This document shows, piece after piece, positions 54,429-63,693 of a stretch of 64,000 nt of DNA (position 1 is the stretch's first letter; each line of letters opens with the position of its first letter). This stretch comes from Flagellimonas amphidinii. Its GTDB lineage: Bacteria; Bacteroidota; Bacteroidia; Flavobacteriales; Flavobacteriaceae. The notes below the pieces were generated by a model. That model was not told the DNA's origin. It searched no databases and saw nothing but the letters and a program-made list of their open reading frames with translations. The stretch lies in the NCBI RefSeq assembly GCF_013090115.1, contig NZ_JABFNN010000031.1, forward strand, positions 62,001-126,000, given 5' to 3'. The position numbers and the translations under genes are program-made.

Positions 54429-55604
54429 CTAATTTCTTTCAAGAACGATTGCAGAAGCTCCACCGCCACCATTACAAATAGCTGCGGCACCTAGCTTGGC
54501 ATCATTTTGCAGCAATACGCTAAGCAAGGTTATGGTAATTCTGGCTCCAGAGCACCCTAAAGGATGACCTAGTGAAACAGCCCCTCCGTTTACATTAACG
54601 TTTGAATCGGTCAATCCCAACAACTTCATATTGGCGAGTCCAACTACTGAAAAAGCCTCGTTAAATTCAAAATAATCAATATCATTTATAGAAACACCAG
54701 CTCTATCCAACGCTTTGGGCAAAGCTTTTGCGGGAGCTGTGGTAAACCATTCTGGTTCCTGTGCGGCATCAGCATAGCTTTTGATGGTGGCCAGAGGGGT
54801 TAGGTTTAATTCTTTTGCCTTTTCTTCACTCATCAATACAACAGCAGCCGCTCCATCGTTAATAGTGGAAGCGTTCGCAGCTGTTACCGTACCTTCTTTG
54901 GTAAAAGCAGGTCGTAATGCAGGAATCTTTTCCATTTTCACATTCTTGTATTCTTCATCCTCATCAACAAGAATTGGTTCACCTCTCCTCTGTGGCACTT
55001 CAACAGGAACCACTTCATCCTTAAATTTTCCAGCTTTCCAAGCAGCAGCAGACCTCTCGTAGGATTGAATTGCAAATGCATCTTGATCCTCTCGGCTAAA
55101 TTCATGTTTTATAGCACAAGCATCGGCACAAACGCCCATGGCATTTTGGTCATAAGCATCAACCAGTCCATCTTTTTGCATACCATCCAATAAAGTAGCT
55201 GGCCCAAACTTGTGGCCATTTCTCATATACGCATAGTGTGGAATAAGACTCATATTTTCCATACCACCGGCAACAACAATGGAGTTTTCTCCCAAGGTGA
55301 TGGACTGAGCTCCTTGCATGATGGCTTTCATCCCAGAAGCACAAACTTTATTTACCGTTGTACAGGGTACTGTATCTGGAATCCCAGCATAAATTGCTGC
55401 TTGTCTTGCGGGGGCTTGTCCTGCCCCTGCCTGTACTACATGACCCATGAGCACTTCCTCTACCATTTCAGGTTTCAAACCTATTTTTTCCAATGCTCCT
55501 TTTATGGCTATTGAGCCTAATTTTGGGGCTGGTATACTGGATAAGCCACCCATAAAACTTCCAATGGGGGTCCTTGCGGTCGATACAATGACAACTTTGT
55601 TCAT
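54429..55604 (-). CDS. acetyl-CoA C-acetyltransferase (thiolase)
   Basis: Joins or cleaves acyl-CoA units (acetoacetyl-CoA thiolase type). The 391-residue protein has the nucleophile Cys88 in TTVNKVCASGMKA, the GGMENMSLIPHYAYMRNG block, and the C-terminal NGGAVSLGHPLGCSGARI and NGGGGASAIV with the active-site His and second Cys. Length is normal. Gene order does not tell degradation from biosynthesis; the sequence fits biosynthetic or degradative thiolase II. It is on the minus strand, upstream of the NlpC/P60 gene. Confidence 0.93.
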   Translation of the reverse strand: MNKVVIVSTARTPIGSFMGGLSSIPAPKLGSIAIKGALEKIGLKPEMVEEVLMGHVVQAGAGQAPARQAAIYAGIPDTVPCTTVNKVCASGMKAIMQGAQSITLGENSIVVAGGMENMSLIPHYAYMRNGHKFGPATLLDGMQKDGLVDAYDQNAMGVCADACAIKHEFSREDQDAFAIQSYERSAAAWKAGKFKDEVVPVEVPQRRGEPILVDEDEEYKNVKMEKIPALRPAFTKEGTVTAANASTINDGAAAVVLMSEEKAKELNLTPLATIKSYADAAQEPEWFTTAPAKALPKALDRAGVSINDIDYFEFNEAFSVVGLANMKLLGLTDSNVNVNGGAVSLGHPLGCSGARITITLLSVLLQNDAKLGAAAICNGGGGASAIVLERN

Positions 55605-55690
55605 ACATGCATTTTTACTGTTGCGAAAATACTAAATTTAAATGCAAAGGAAGCTCTAGGCCTAAAGACCCACGTCTTATTTATATTTTC

Positions 55691-55698
55691 TATTTTTG
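55691..55698 (+). promoter_or_regulatory. -7 element of the pgpH promoter
   Basis: TATTTTTG matches TAnnTTTG. It lies 18 bases before the chosen ATG and overlaps the TTG that would be a longer start, which argues for the ATG. No convincing -33 element is seen. Confidence 0.5.
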
Positions 55699-55716
55699 AT
55701 TTCAACAGTAGACAGA

Positions 55717-57753
55717 ATGGGAAAAACTTTGGACAACGTATATAAGTATCAATCACTTGCCTACAAGTATTTTCTTTATTTGGTCTCGGTGGCTCTTATT
55801 GTATTCTTTTTTCCGAAGGGAGGCAAGTTCAAATATGAGTTTCAGAAAGGAAAGCCATGGCAGTATGAGAATTTGTATGCTCCCATTGATTTTTCCATAA
55901 AAAAAACCGAGGAGGAAATAGCGGAGGAGCAGCAGGTGCTCCGGCAAAATGGTACGTCTTACTACACTTTTGATGCTGCTATAGTTGCCCTAGTGCAAAA
56001 CCAACTCTCTGAAAAACTGAAAGTTTTAAGTGAGGCCAATGGTTTGTCCACTTCTCAACAACAGCAATTATTGAATGTTGGAACCAGTGTATTGGATAGC
56101 ATATACCTTCTTGGAGTGATGGCTGATTCTCCTAGGTCTGATCGGATAGTTTTGGTGAAAAATAATGAAGCTATTCCAGTAGCTCCAAATAATTTTTTGG
56201 ATTTAACGAGGGCCAAGGAGCGGGTCATATCAATTATAGCAGACAAAAGTTTGGTTCAAAAAGAACGTCTCAAAAGCATTGTTCAAGACGCACTTAGGAC
56301 GAATGTATTTTATGACGAAACTTTGACGGAAAGAGCTTTGGAAGATGAACTTTCCAAAATTTCATTTACCCGTGGGGAAGTTTCTGAAGGTCGATTGATC
56401 ATCACTAAAGGGGAGGTGGTTGAAGCGGAAAACTTCAAGATGCTGAATTCGCTTAAGGAGGAATACGAATCAGAACTCTGGAGAGGAAACAACTACTATT
56501 ACATCATTTTGGGATACACCATTTTGGTGGCTTTAGTACTCATTATGCTGTTTTTGTTCCTAAAAAGATATCGGAATGAAATTTTCAACAACAATAATAA
56601 GGTAACTTTTATCTTTTTCAACATTTTGTTGATGGTATTGGCCACTACGCTAATGGTGAAAAATAATGAGAGTTATGTCTACGTCGTACCACTTTGTATA
56701 CTTCCATTGGTGCTGAAAAACTTTTTTGATGCGAGATTGGGGCTATTTGTACATGTTTTGACCATACTTATTTTGGGGTTTGTTGTGCCCAATAGCTTTG
56801 AATATATCTTTTTACAGACCATAGCGGGGATTGTTACCATACTTACAGCATCAGAATTGTATAAAAGAGCCAACCTATTTATATCTGTTGGGCAAATAAC
56901 ATTGATTTATATTGTTGGATATTTTGCTTTTCACGCCATCCATGAAGGCAATCTCGAAAACATAGAGTGGATATTGTTTGGAGTATTTGTACTGAATGGA
57001 CTATTGACCTTGTTCGCACAACCGCTCATCTATATTTATGAAAAAATGTTTGGATTGATTTCTGATGTTTCCCTGTTGGAGCTGTCAGACACCAATTCCA
57101 AATTGCTCAAAGAACTTTCCGATAAAGCTCCGGGCACATTTCATCATTCGCTCCAAGTAGCTAATTTGGCAGAAGCTGCAGCCAATGAAATTGGCGCAAA
57201 TGCCATGTTGGTGAGGGTAGGGGCGTTGTACCATGATATAGGTAAAATGGAAAGACCTACATATTTCACTGAAAATCAAATAACAAATGTAAACCCACAT
57301 GATGACCTTCCGCCTAGAGAAAGTGCAAAAATTATTGTGGATCATGTTATTAAAGGCATTGAAAAGGCAAGAAAAAATAATATTCCTGATAGGGTAATAG
57401 ATTTTATCCGCACTCATCACGGCACAACAATGGTCTATTATTTCTACAAAAAGCAACAAGAAATAGAATCAGATTTGGAGGAAAAAGATTTTCGATATCC
57501 TGGGCCAATTCCATTTTCCAGAGAGACTGCTATTTTAATGATGTCCGATGCTGTTGAGGCGGCTTCAAAAAGCCTCAAAAATCCAACTTTTTCAATTATT
57601 GATGAGTTTGTTGAAAAAATTGTGAAGGGTCAAATGCAGGCCAATCAATTTTTGAATGCCAACATTACTCTTAAGGAAATAGAGATGGTTAAAAAAGTAC
57701 TAAAACATAAGCTTACCAATATTTATCATTTAAGGGTAGAATACCCTGAATAG
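55717..57753 (+). CDS. 7TM-HD family phosphohydrolase (PgpH-type)
   Basis: A 678-residue membrane protein of the 7TM-HD group. An N-terminal transmembrane helix (FLYLVSVALIVFFFP) precedes a large extracytoplasmic domain (about 35-260), seven hydrophobic helices follow (about 268-460), and a cytoplasmic HD domain ends the protein. HD motifs are FHHSLQVANLAEAAA, VGALYHDIGKM, and RTHHGTT. Bacterial PgpH proteins hydrolyse the second messenger c-di-AMP, which controls potassium and osmotic balance; that activity is by family. The start was moved seven codons in from the frame's first possible start because the promoter -7 overlaps it. Confidence 0.92.
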   Translation: MGKTLDNVYKYQSLAYKYFLYLVSVALIVFFFPKGGKFKYEFQKGKPWQYENLYAPIDFSIKKTEEEIAEEQQVLRQNGTSYYTFDAAIVALVQNQLSEKLKVLSEANGLSTSQQQQLLNVGTSVLDSIYLLGVMADSPRSDRIVLVKNNEAIPVAPNNFLDLTRAKERVISIIADKSLVQKERLKSIVQDALRTNVFYDETLTERALEDELSKISFTRGEVSEGRLIITKGEVVEAENFKMLNSLKEEYESELWRGNNYYYIILGYTILVALVLIMLFLFLKRYRNEIFNNNNKVTFIFFNILLMVLATTLMVKNNESYVYVVPLCILPLVLKNFFDARLGLFVHVLTILILGFVVPNSFEYIFLQTIAGIVTILTASELYKRANLFISVGQITLIYIVGYFAFHAIHEGNLENIEWILFGVFVLNGLLTLFAQPLIYIYEKMFGLISDVSLLELSDTNSKLLKELSDKAPGTFHHSLQVANLAEAAANEIGANAMLVRVGALYHDIGKMERPTYFTENQITNVNPHDDLPPRESAKIIVDHVIKGIEKARKNNIPDRVIDFIRTHHGTTMVYYFYKKQQEIESDLEEKDFRYPGPIPFSRETAILMMSDAVEAASKSLKNPTFSIIDEFVEKIVKGQMQANQFLNANITLKEIEMVKKVLKHKLTNIYHLRVEYPE

Positions 57754-57794
57754 TGTAGGATAGGAAATACTCTTTAAAAAAATAGAAAAAATAG

Positions 57795-57825
57795 TTGCGA
57801 TCTTAGAGATGAAAAGGTACATTTG
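57795..57825 (+). promoter_or_regulatory. tRNA promoter
   Basis: TTG at 57795-57797 and TACATTTG at 57818-57825 are separated by 20 bases and match the Bacteroidota -33/-7 pattern. Transcription would begin near 57832, about 35 bases before tRNA-Ser. Confidence 0.65.
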
Positions 57826-57865
57826 CATCCGCATTTTTGAAGTGCACGTTCATAACAGAATATTA

Positions 57866-57949
57866 GGAGAGGTGCCGGAGTGGTAACGGAGCAGATTGCT
57901 AATCTGTCGGCGGGTAACTGTCGCCTGGGTTCGAGTCCCAGTCTCTCCG
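57866..57949 (+). tRNA. tRNA-Ser(GCU)
   Basis: The acceptor stem GGAGAGG pairs with TCTCTCC (57942-57948) with one G-U pair, and the discriminator is G. The anticodon loop TTGCTAA in stem CAGAT/ATCTG gives anticodon GCU for serine AGC/AGU codons. A long variable arm (GTCGGCGGGTAACTGTCGCC) is the class II tRNA feature expected of serine. CCA is not encoded. Confidence 0.96.
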
Positions 57950-57972
57950 CTTTTTTCCAACAACATACACTT

Positions 57973-58047
57973 CGGGGTGTAGCGTAGCCCGGTTATCGCG
58001 CCTGCTTTGGGAGCAGGAGGTCGCAGGTTCGAATCCTGCCACCCCGA
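57973..58047 (+). tRNA. tRNA-Pro(UGG)
   Basis: The acceptor stem CGGGGTG pairs with CACCCCG (58040-58046), discriminator A. The anticodon arm CCTGC TTTGGGA GCAGG gives anticodon UGG for proline. The T arm GCAGG TTCGAAT CCTGC is standard. CCA is not encoded. It is 23 bases after tRNA-Ser, so the two share a transcript. Confidence 0.97.
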
Positions 58048-58067
58048 CTTAACTATTTTAAGTAATT

Positions 58068-58108
58068 AAAAAAACACTGTTAATCGTATGATTTTCAGTG
58101 TTTTTTGT
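58068..58108 (+). terminator. terminator of the tRNA transcript
   Basis: AAAACACTG (58071-58079) pairs with CAGTGTTTT (58096-58104), with an inner AATC/GATT stem, followed by a T run. It is about 21 bases after tRNA-Pro. Confidence 0.8.
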
Positions 58109-58348
58109 TTTTGGACATTTTCCTTGATTCCAAAAAAAGCCTATCATAGCGAAATATTTGATGGTTCAATTTTAGCGTTTTCAGTGGTTCCCACAGGCTG
58201 TTCTATCCAGTTATTCCATGATAAAATAAAAGTCATCCCAATTTTCCCAGAGCTCTTAAGGGCCCGGAAAAATCAGGATAACTTTTCTTCTTTTAGTGGA
58301 TGAGGACTCAGTACAAAAATGAACTTTAGAATTAAGTTCAACCATGTT
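58109..58348. other. non-coding gap, no supported gene
   Basis: 240 bases between the tRNA terminator and the minus-strand DUF1801 gene. A 71-codon plus-strand frame (58088-58303) starts inside the terminator and has no family resemblance or normal codon use, so I do not accept it. On the minus strand a few protein-like words (ELWENWDDFYFIME) end in stops within short frames. They could be a decayed fragment of an unknown gene, but I cannot support one. Confidence 0.5.
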
Positions 58349-58702
58349 TTACATCCCTGAATCCAACGATTCCTTGACCAATTCCGTAAGGGCAACGGCA
58401 TTTATTTCTGAAGCATTGGTTACTTTGTACGTTCTGGCCTTTGCCCCATTACCATTTAGAATACTGTGGTTGTCATTTAAGGAAGCTCCTTCCATGAACA
58501 AAAGGGTGATGTGTGCTTTTGCCACTCTAAACCCGCAAATGTTCTTTTTGTTGAAAAAAGCGATACTGCTCCATTTGATATCTTCTTTTACCCTTTCATC
58601 GGCAGAAAGGACGATATCCCGTATGGCCAAAATCAGTCCTTTCTGAAAATCCGTCAATCCATTGACATACGTTTCAATTTCCTTGTTCTTAATTGGTCGC
58701 AT
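58349..58702 (-). CDS. DUF1801 domain protein (YdhG-like)
   Basis: A 117-residue cytoplasmic protein of the DUF1801/YdhG family, an alpha/beta fold of unknown role. Typical words are ETYVNGLTDFQKGLILAIRD, WSSIAFFNKKNICGFRVAKA, and HITLLFMEGASL. It overlaps the upstream membrane-protein gene by 14 bases, so both are translated from one message. Related proteins are sometimes annotated as iron-chaperone-like; nothing in this sequence proves it. Confidence 0.85.
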   Translation of the reverse strand: MRPIKNKEIETYVNGLTDFQKGLILAIRDIVLSADERVKEDIKWSSIAFFNKKNICGFRVAKAHITLLFMEGASLNDNHSILNGNGAKARTYKVTNASEINAVALTELVKESLDSGM

Positions 58703-59108
58703 TTCTTTTGTAGTTATAGATTAATAAAAGTAGTATTCCCATAAGGCCTCCTATTGCCAGATGGGCCATGGTGTTCCACAGGAAAATTAGATTGAAATCG
58801 ACTTGCCAAATACTTCGTACAACAAATCCGGTCGGTAGGAACATTATGGCGGCCAAGAGTACACCGTACCGTAAAGCGCTGCCTGTGGAATAGTTGCCGT
58901 TGCCCTTAATGTAACTGGGAAATAAGTATACAAATCCAATCGCAAAAATGAGATGGTTCAATAACAATCCAACATAGTTGGTCTCGCTCCTTCTAAAAGG
59001 TAGAAAATTGGCTTCATCCGTAAGCATGTACCAAATTGTTGTGAGTACGTTGCTTACAATAAACAGGGTCAGGGTTGCTAAGATGGTTTTCTTTGTGTTC
59101 ATGTTCAC
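58689..59108 (-). CDS. hypothetical four-helix membrane protein
   Basis: A 139-residue protein with four predicted transmembrane helices (TILATLTLFIVSNVLTTIWY, LLLNHLIFAIGFVYLFP, YGVLLAAIMFLPTGFVV, MAHLAIGGLMGILLLLIYN). I do not recognise a named family; the layout resembles small DUF-type membrane proteins found beside stress or regulatory genes in Bacteroidota. It begins with MNMNTKK at 59108 and overlaps the DUF1801 gene by 14 bases. An AraC regulator reads divergently 72 bases away and could control this pair. Confidence 0.75.
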   Translation of the reverse strand: MNMNTKKTILATLTLFIVSNVLTTIWYMLTDEANFLPFRRSETNYVGLLLNHLIFAIGFVYLFPSYIKGNGNYSTGSALRYGVLLAAIMFLPTGFVVRSIWQVDFNLIFLWNTMAHLAIGGLMGILLLLIYNYKRNATN

Positions 59109-59179
59109 TATTTTAAATACGATGTGAAATTAATGGGCTTACTATTTTTTAAATTGACATTTTGCGCCAAATTTGTGGT

Positions 59180-60205
59180 ATGTACTTCTCCTCCACCATT
59201 ATTTCAGATTTTATGGCATTCGCCGCTATACAGGGTGCGGACATTGATGCATTGCGGAAAACTTTCCCTATCGATACGGGCCAGAAGCATGTTTCCTACG
59301 ACACCGTTGTGGCCATGCTCAATTACCTGGGGCAAGAATTGGACGATAATTACATAGGCCTGCACGTTGGCGAGCAAATGTCATTAAAGGTTACCGCCTA
59401 TGTAGATAGCATTATGCAGCATAGCAAGACCTTGGAGGACGCATTTGACAATGCCGTGTACTATTCCCGATTGATCAGTGATGCCTTGGAGTGTAACCTG
59501 GTTAAAAACGAGGGGAGCTATGTTGTAGTTTTTGAGGAAAACCCCAATTGGCAGGTGTATCCCGTATGGGCCAAAAGACAGATTTTGGACCTGACCCTGT
59601 TATGTTGTTTAAAGTCGTTGGTTGCCTATACGGGCAAGACCTATTTTCCCTCCAAGGTCAATTTTCATACTACAAGGCCCAAAAGTATGAATGAATATTA
59701 TAGACTGTTTAACTGTAGTTTAAAATTCAACCAACCAAAGACGGAAATATGTTTTGAAAGGCAAATTTTTGATAGGTATTCCAAGCAGATCGAATTTGGA
59801 TTGTTGGAGAGTTTAAAGGAAAAGGTAAATGAGGAAATCCAAAATCTGAAAACTGAAAACGAGGTTGTTTATCAGCTCAAGAAAGCCATATTGAATGGTA
59901 AGCCCGATCGTATTTCCCTATGGCATGCCTCAAGTGCAATGGGCATGTCAAAAAGGACATTGCAAAGAAAATTGAAGGATTTGAACACCAATTTTAAGGA
60001 AGTGGAACATGAACTTCAATTAAAGCTGTCAAAAACGTATCTCCATGAACAACGTAAATCCATTGATGAGATCAGTTTTTTACTCGGCTTTTCCGAAAGC
60101 AGTGCTTTCATACGGTTTTTTAAGACCCATACAAAAATGACGCCCACGGCCTATGTGAACAAGCGGGTTTTAGAAAATCCATCGGTTAGCAACGCTAGGG
60201 GTTGA
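59180..60205 (+). CDS. AraC family transcriptional regulator
   Basis: A 341-residue regulator. The N-terminal about 190 residues form an arabinose-binding-like sensor domain (MAFAAIQGADIDALRKTF; VGEQMSLKVTAYVDSIMQHS). The C-terminal about 90 residues have two helix-turn-helix motifs (WHASSAMGMSKRTLQRKL and IDEISFLLGFSESSAFIRFF) and the closing RTHTKMTPTAY-like end (KTHTKMTPTAYVNKR). The frame's first possible start is a TTG at 59162; I use the ATG at 59180. It reads divergently from the membrane protein/DUF1801 pair and overlaps the convergent response regulator by 11 bases. Confidence 0.92.
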   Translation: MYFSSTIISDFMAFAAIQGADIDALRKTFPIDTGQKHVSYDTVVAMLNYLGQELDDNYIGLHVGEQMSLKVTAYVDSIMQHSKTLEDAFDNAVYYSRLISDALECNLVKNEGSYVVVFEENPNWQVYPVWAKRQILDLTLLCCLKSLVAYTGKTYFPSKVNFHTTRPKSMNEYYRLFNCSLKFNQPKTEICFERQIFDRYSKQIEFGLLESLKEKVNEEIQNLKTENEVVYQLKKAILNGKPDRISLWHASSAMGMSKRTLQRKLKDLNTNFKEVEHELQLKLSKTYLHEQRKSIDEISFLLGFSESSAFIRFFKTHTKMTPTAYVNKRVLENPSVSNARG

Positions 60206-60926
60206 TTTTATTGTAGAATCCGGTTCTATAGGTATTGCTGATGGAGAGCTTTGCATCTCCAACAAGGACATGGTTGTCCTCAATGGATTTTATCCTACTA
60301 AGTTGTACAATATGCGATTTATGTATACGTACAAACTTATCTTCCGGCAATTGGTCCAATACCTCGCTCATTTTTCCGAGAGCCATTACTTTTTTATGTG
60401 CCAATTGGTAAACAATATAATTCCCGGAACCTGCTATATACTGTATGTCATCAATATCTACCCGTTCTATTTTGATCCCGTTCTTAACAAAAATATAGGC
60501 TTTGTTCTCACTGGGCGGCACGGTTGCATCCATACTTTGTTCCAATCTGTCCAAGGACGAAGTATTGACTTTCGCCCATATTTTATTGATGGATCTCATA
60601 AACCTGTCAAATTCGATGGGTTTCAATAAGTAGTCATCAACGTCCAGTTGGTAACTCTCCACGGCATATTCCGAATAGGCCGTGGTAAGAATAATGAATG
60701 GTTTTTCCACAAGGGATTTTACAAATTGTATCCCTGATAAATTGGGCATGTTAATGTCCAAAAAGACCAAGTGGACTTTATTTGAATTAAGATACGTCAA
60801 GGCTTTAACGGAATCCCGAAAGGTTCCGGACAAATGCAGGCCCGGAACTTTTTCAACGTATTCCCTAAGGATGGCTATGGCCCGTGGCTCGTCGTCTATA
60901 ATGATACAGTTCAGTGTCATAGGCAT
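60195..60926 (-). CDS. LytTR family response regulator
   Basis: A 243-residue two-component response regulator. A receiver domain (about 1-120) has acidic IIIDDEPRAI, the phosphorylated Asp in LVFLDINMPNLSG, and the switch residues TTAYSEYAVESY. A LytTR DNA-binding domain (about 140-243) contains FVKNGIKIERVDIDDIQYI and FVRIHKSHIVQLSRI. Start: the ATG at 60926 shares one base with the stop of the sensor kinase; earlier candidates are TTG. Neighbours point to control of the nearby S41 peptidase gene or of membrane genes, but this is inference. Confidence 0.94.
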   Translation of the reverse strand: MPMTLNCIIIDDEPRAIAILREYVEKVPGLHLSGTFRDSVKALTYLNSNKVHLVFLDINMPNLSGIQFVKSLVEKPFIILTTAYSEYAVESYQLDVDDYLLKPIEFDRFMRSINKIWAKVNTSSLDRLEQSMDATVPPSENKAYIFVKNGIKIERVDIDDIQYIAGSGNYIVYQLAHKKVMALGKMSEVLDQLPEDKFVRIHKSHIVQLSRIKSIEDNHVLVGDAKLSISNTYRTGFYNKINP

Positions 60927-62005
60927 CAAATTACGATTAATTCAAGACGTATCCGATATATATCCCCTTGGTCCGAAATTTTTAAGGTATGTTTTTCGGG
61001 ATATAAAAGGGCCAATCGCCTTTTTACATTGATCAGCCCCACACCTGAATGTTCATGTATGGTCTGTACATCGAATTTCGAGTTTTCCACTTCAAAAAAC
61101 AGTTGGTTTTCAGATGTTTCAAGGGCAATATGGATAAAGCTCTGTTGATTGATGTCCAATCCGTGTTTAAAGGCATTTTCAATAAAAGGGATGAATAATA
61201 TGGGGGCCACTTTGATGTTCAAATCCGCATTTTTCCAATCAAACTGCAAATCCAAAGGGTCGTTTTCAGAAAGGCGTAATTTTTGAAGTTGGATAAAACT
61301 TTCCAGGTATTGTATTTCCTTGTCCAGGGTAACCCGTTCCACATTACTGTCATAGATCATATACCGCATCATATGCGCTAATTTGGCGATACCGCTCGCT
61401 ACCGTCTTGTCCTCTATTTTTCTGGCTTCGCCATACAGATTGTTCAAGGTGTTGAACAAAAAATGTGGATTGATCTGGGCTTTAAGAAAATCAAGCTCTG
61501 TCTTTAGTTTTTCTTGTGTGATACGTCGTTTTAATTTTTCGTTCCTATACCAATCCTTTGCCAAGCGGTACCCAATAGACAACAACAAGAAAAGTAGGTG
61601 GATAAGGGCGGTATATCCGATTAGGGCCTCTCCTTTTCTAAGGCCATAGGGTAATCCGTTATTGAGGATATAAAAGTTGATGAGCAGTGATAGTCCCAGG
61701 GTAAGCGCAAAAAGGAAAAACATTTTTACAATACTTGGGGACTTTATGGGGGATCGGAAAAACTTGGGCAGCAGCATGAAGGCATTGCCATAGAACATAA
61801 TCGATTTAAGGAAAAGGTCTATGAAAATAGCTATGAGAAAAACAGTGTTGGATTCTACCGATTGTTCAATAGCACCGTCAGCAGATTTTACTATTCGAAC
61901 CTTTACCCCAAAATTGGAGTAGGTGATATAAAGTAACACCGCCCACAGGCAAAGATGTACAATGGGTTCAAATAAGGATAGGTGTTTATTGGACCTGAAA
62001 TTCAT
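60926..62005 (-). CDS. sensor histidine kinase (LytS/YehU type)
   Basis: A 359-residue membrane sensor. Four predicted transmembrane helices (for example VHLCLWAVLLYITYSNFG, FFLFALTLGLSLLINFYIL, LIHLLFLLLSIGYRLA) precede a short coiled coil (KLKTELDFLKAQINPHFLFN). The phosphorylated His lies in INPHFLFNTLNNLY, and the catalytic ATPase domain has PFIENAFKHGLD and the glycine-rich SGVGLINVKRRLALLYP. The first frame start is GTG; I use the ATG at 62005. It is cotranscribed with the LytTR regulator and reads divergently from the S41 peptidase gene. Confidence 0.94.
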   Translation of the reverse strand: MNFRSNKHLSLFEPIVHLCLWAVLLYITYSNFGVKVRIVKSADGAIEQSVESNTVFLIAIFIDLFLKSIMFYGNAFMLLPKFFRSPIKSPSIVKMFFLFALTLGLSLLINFYILNNGLPYGLRKGEALIGYTALIHLLFLLLSIGYRLAKDWYRNEKLKRRITQEKLKTELDFLKAQINPHFLFNTLNNLYGEARKIEDKTVASGIAKLAHMMRYMIYDSNVERVTLDKEIQYLESFIQLQKLRLSENDPLDLQFDWKNADLNIKVAPILFIPFIENAFKHGLDINQQSFIHIALETSENQLFFEVENSKFDVQTIHEHSGVGLINVKRRLALLYPEKHTLKISDQGDIYRIRLELIVI

Positions 62006-62272
62006 AATCACTCAAGGTAACTTTGTTTAGGTTAAAAGCTCGTTATTATTAAGATACCGATAATTCGAACAATATCGTAACAATTGTGTTCTGACTTTAT
62101 TCGTATTTGACAAGATGGCCCATTTCTTATGTGAATTCCCCAATATATTGTTTAAAAACAGCATAGACCATTTCCTGTGGTTTTCAAACAAGGAAACCAA
62201 AGCTTTGCATGATTCTTTTTTAACGGGACTTCATTTCAGTGTTATTTGAGATGAATTTAAAACTGACGTAAA

Positions 62273-63682
62273 ATGAGATATAAAATAAAAGTTCTGGCCC
62301 TATTATTTATTGCCCTTATGCTGACAAAGCTTGAGGCGCAAGAGTTAACCAGAAATGAAATAAGGTCGATCACCCAGGACATTATTCAAACCATAGATGA
62401 GAATTATATTATTCCCGGTTTGAAAGAAAAGATCGTAAAAACCATTCAATCCAATCTGGAAAGCGGCAAATACGATAACATTACCTTAAAAAGTGAATTT
62501 GAGGAAAAGATGACCAAAGATTTAAAGGCCATTAGCAACGATGGTCATTTGTATCTGGTCACCAATGAAGAAACCGCTGCTTCCAAAAAGAATCCAAGGC
62601 GACAAATGATGCGTAGCATGCCAGACCCGAGTGCTTTTAAGGATTTACTTACCTATAAAATGCTCGATGACAATATTGCCTATTTAGATGTGCCGATGTT
62701 TGGCCCGTTGGAATATTTAAAAGAAGATTTGAATGCCTATTTAGAACTTTCAAAGTCTGCCGATGCACTTATTATTGATGTTCGTAAATGTCCTGGTGGT
62801 TCAGGAGAGACAACAGCTTATTTAGCTGGTGGATTTGTTGCGGAGCCCACACTCTTAACTACCTATCATAGTAAAGATGGTGCTATGGAATCGCATTCCG
62901 CAAAGACGGATTATGGTGCAATTAATCAGAATAAGCATGTTTATGTGCTTACCAGCGAAAGAACGGGTTCTGCTGCCGAAGGTTTTGCGTTTTACCTGCA
63001 GCAATTGGGCAGGGTCACGGTCGTGGGTATGCAAAGTGCCGGTGCAGGCAGAAGCAATCAATTTTTTCCTATTGGTAAGGATTTTAGCCTATCGGTTTCA
63101 ATCAGAACGTCTATTACGCCGAATGGTAAACAGTTTCAAGGGGTTGGAGTAACCCCAAATATTGTGACTCCGACAAAAAATGCATTGAATCAAGCTAGGA
63201 TTGAAGCACTTTTAAGATTGAGAGAAAAAAATCCTACCCAAAAAAAGGAGTATGACCAATTGATTTCAGAAGTGGGACAACCTAAGATGAAGTTGCCTCC
63301 TTCGGAAATAAAGGAAATAGAAAAAGTGGTCATGGGATACATTGAAAACTTCTTTGAGAATAAAACGGATGAAATGTTCGGCTATTTGCACCCCCAATTG
63401 GCCAAGCGGGGCATCTCCAAAAAGCGTGGTGAAGACCAGCTCTTCTTTCAGAATATGACCAATGAAGAATTAAAGAGCATGTTGGGCAAGAAAAAACCGC
63501 TATCTACGGACAAACAGCAAAATGTTGTCGAAATTCTGGACACATTTTATAACACGGCCAGTGTAAGATTAAAAACAGGATATCCAGACAAAATGGAATG
63601 GATAGAATATATCCATTTGTGTAAGCTGGACAATGAGTGGAAAATAGTGAATATAATATGGGACTATTTTCCAAGGAAGTAA
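62273..63682 (+). CDS. S41 family peptidase fused to an NTF2-like domain
   Basis: A 469-residue exported protein. The signal peptide is IKVLALLFIALMLTKLEAQ. A tricorn/IRBP-type S41 peptidase domain follows (about 25-310): helical N-terminal lobe EIRSITQDIIQTIDENY, a strand LIIDVRKCPGGSGET and the nucleophile Ser233 in SERTGSAAEGF. The C-terminal part (about 345-469) is an NTF2-like / lumazine-binding-type domain (VVMGYIENFFENKTDEMF to KLDNEWKIVNIIWDYF). Such fusions occur in Bacteroidota. No PDZ domain is visible. The substrate is unknown. It is divergent from the LytS/LytTR pair across 267 bases. Confidence 0.9.
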   Translation: MRYKIKVLALLFIALMLTKLEAQELTRNEIRSITQDIIQTIDENYIIPGLKEKIVKTIQSNLESGKYDNITLKSEFEEKMTKDLKAISNDGHLYLVTNEETAASKKNPRRQMMRSMPDPSAFKDLLTYKMLDDNIAYLDVPMFGPLEYLKEDLNAYLELSKSADALIIDVRKCPGGSGETTAYLAGGFVAEPTLLTTYHSKDGAMESHSAKTDYGAINQNKHVYVLTSERTGSAAEGFAFYLQQLGRVTVVGMQSAGAGRSNQFFPIGKDFSLSVSIRTSITPNGKQFQGVGVTPNIVTPTKNALNQARIEALLRLREKNPTQKKEYDQLISEVGQPKMKLPPSEIKEIEKVVMGYIENFFENKTDEMFGYLHPQLAKRGISKKRGEDQLFFQNMTNEELKSMLGKKKPLSTDKQQNVVEILDTFYNTASVRLKTGYPDKMEWIEYIHLCKLDNEWKIVNIIWDYFPRK

Positions 63683-63693
63683 TCAACTTCTGA

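Noticed and set aside
58088-58303. 71-codon plus-strand frame after the tRNAs
   Set aside because: It begins inside the tRNA terminator; text is hydrophobic and Ser/Phe-rich with no family match.
58109-58348. possible transposase debris on the minus strand
   Set aside because: Only a word or two (ELWENWDDFYFIME) looks protein-like; frames are broken and no inverted repeats or target duplications are seen.
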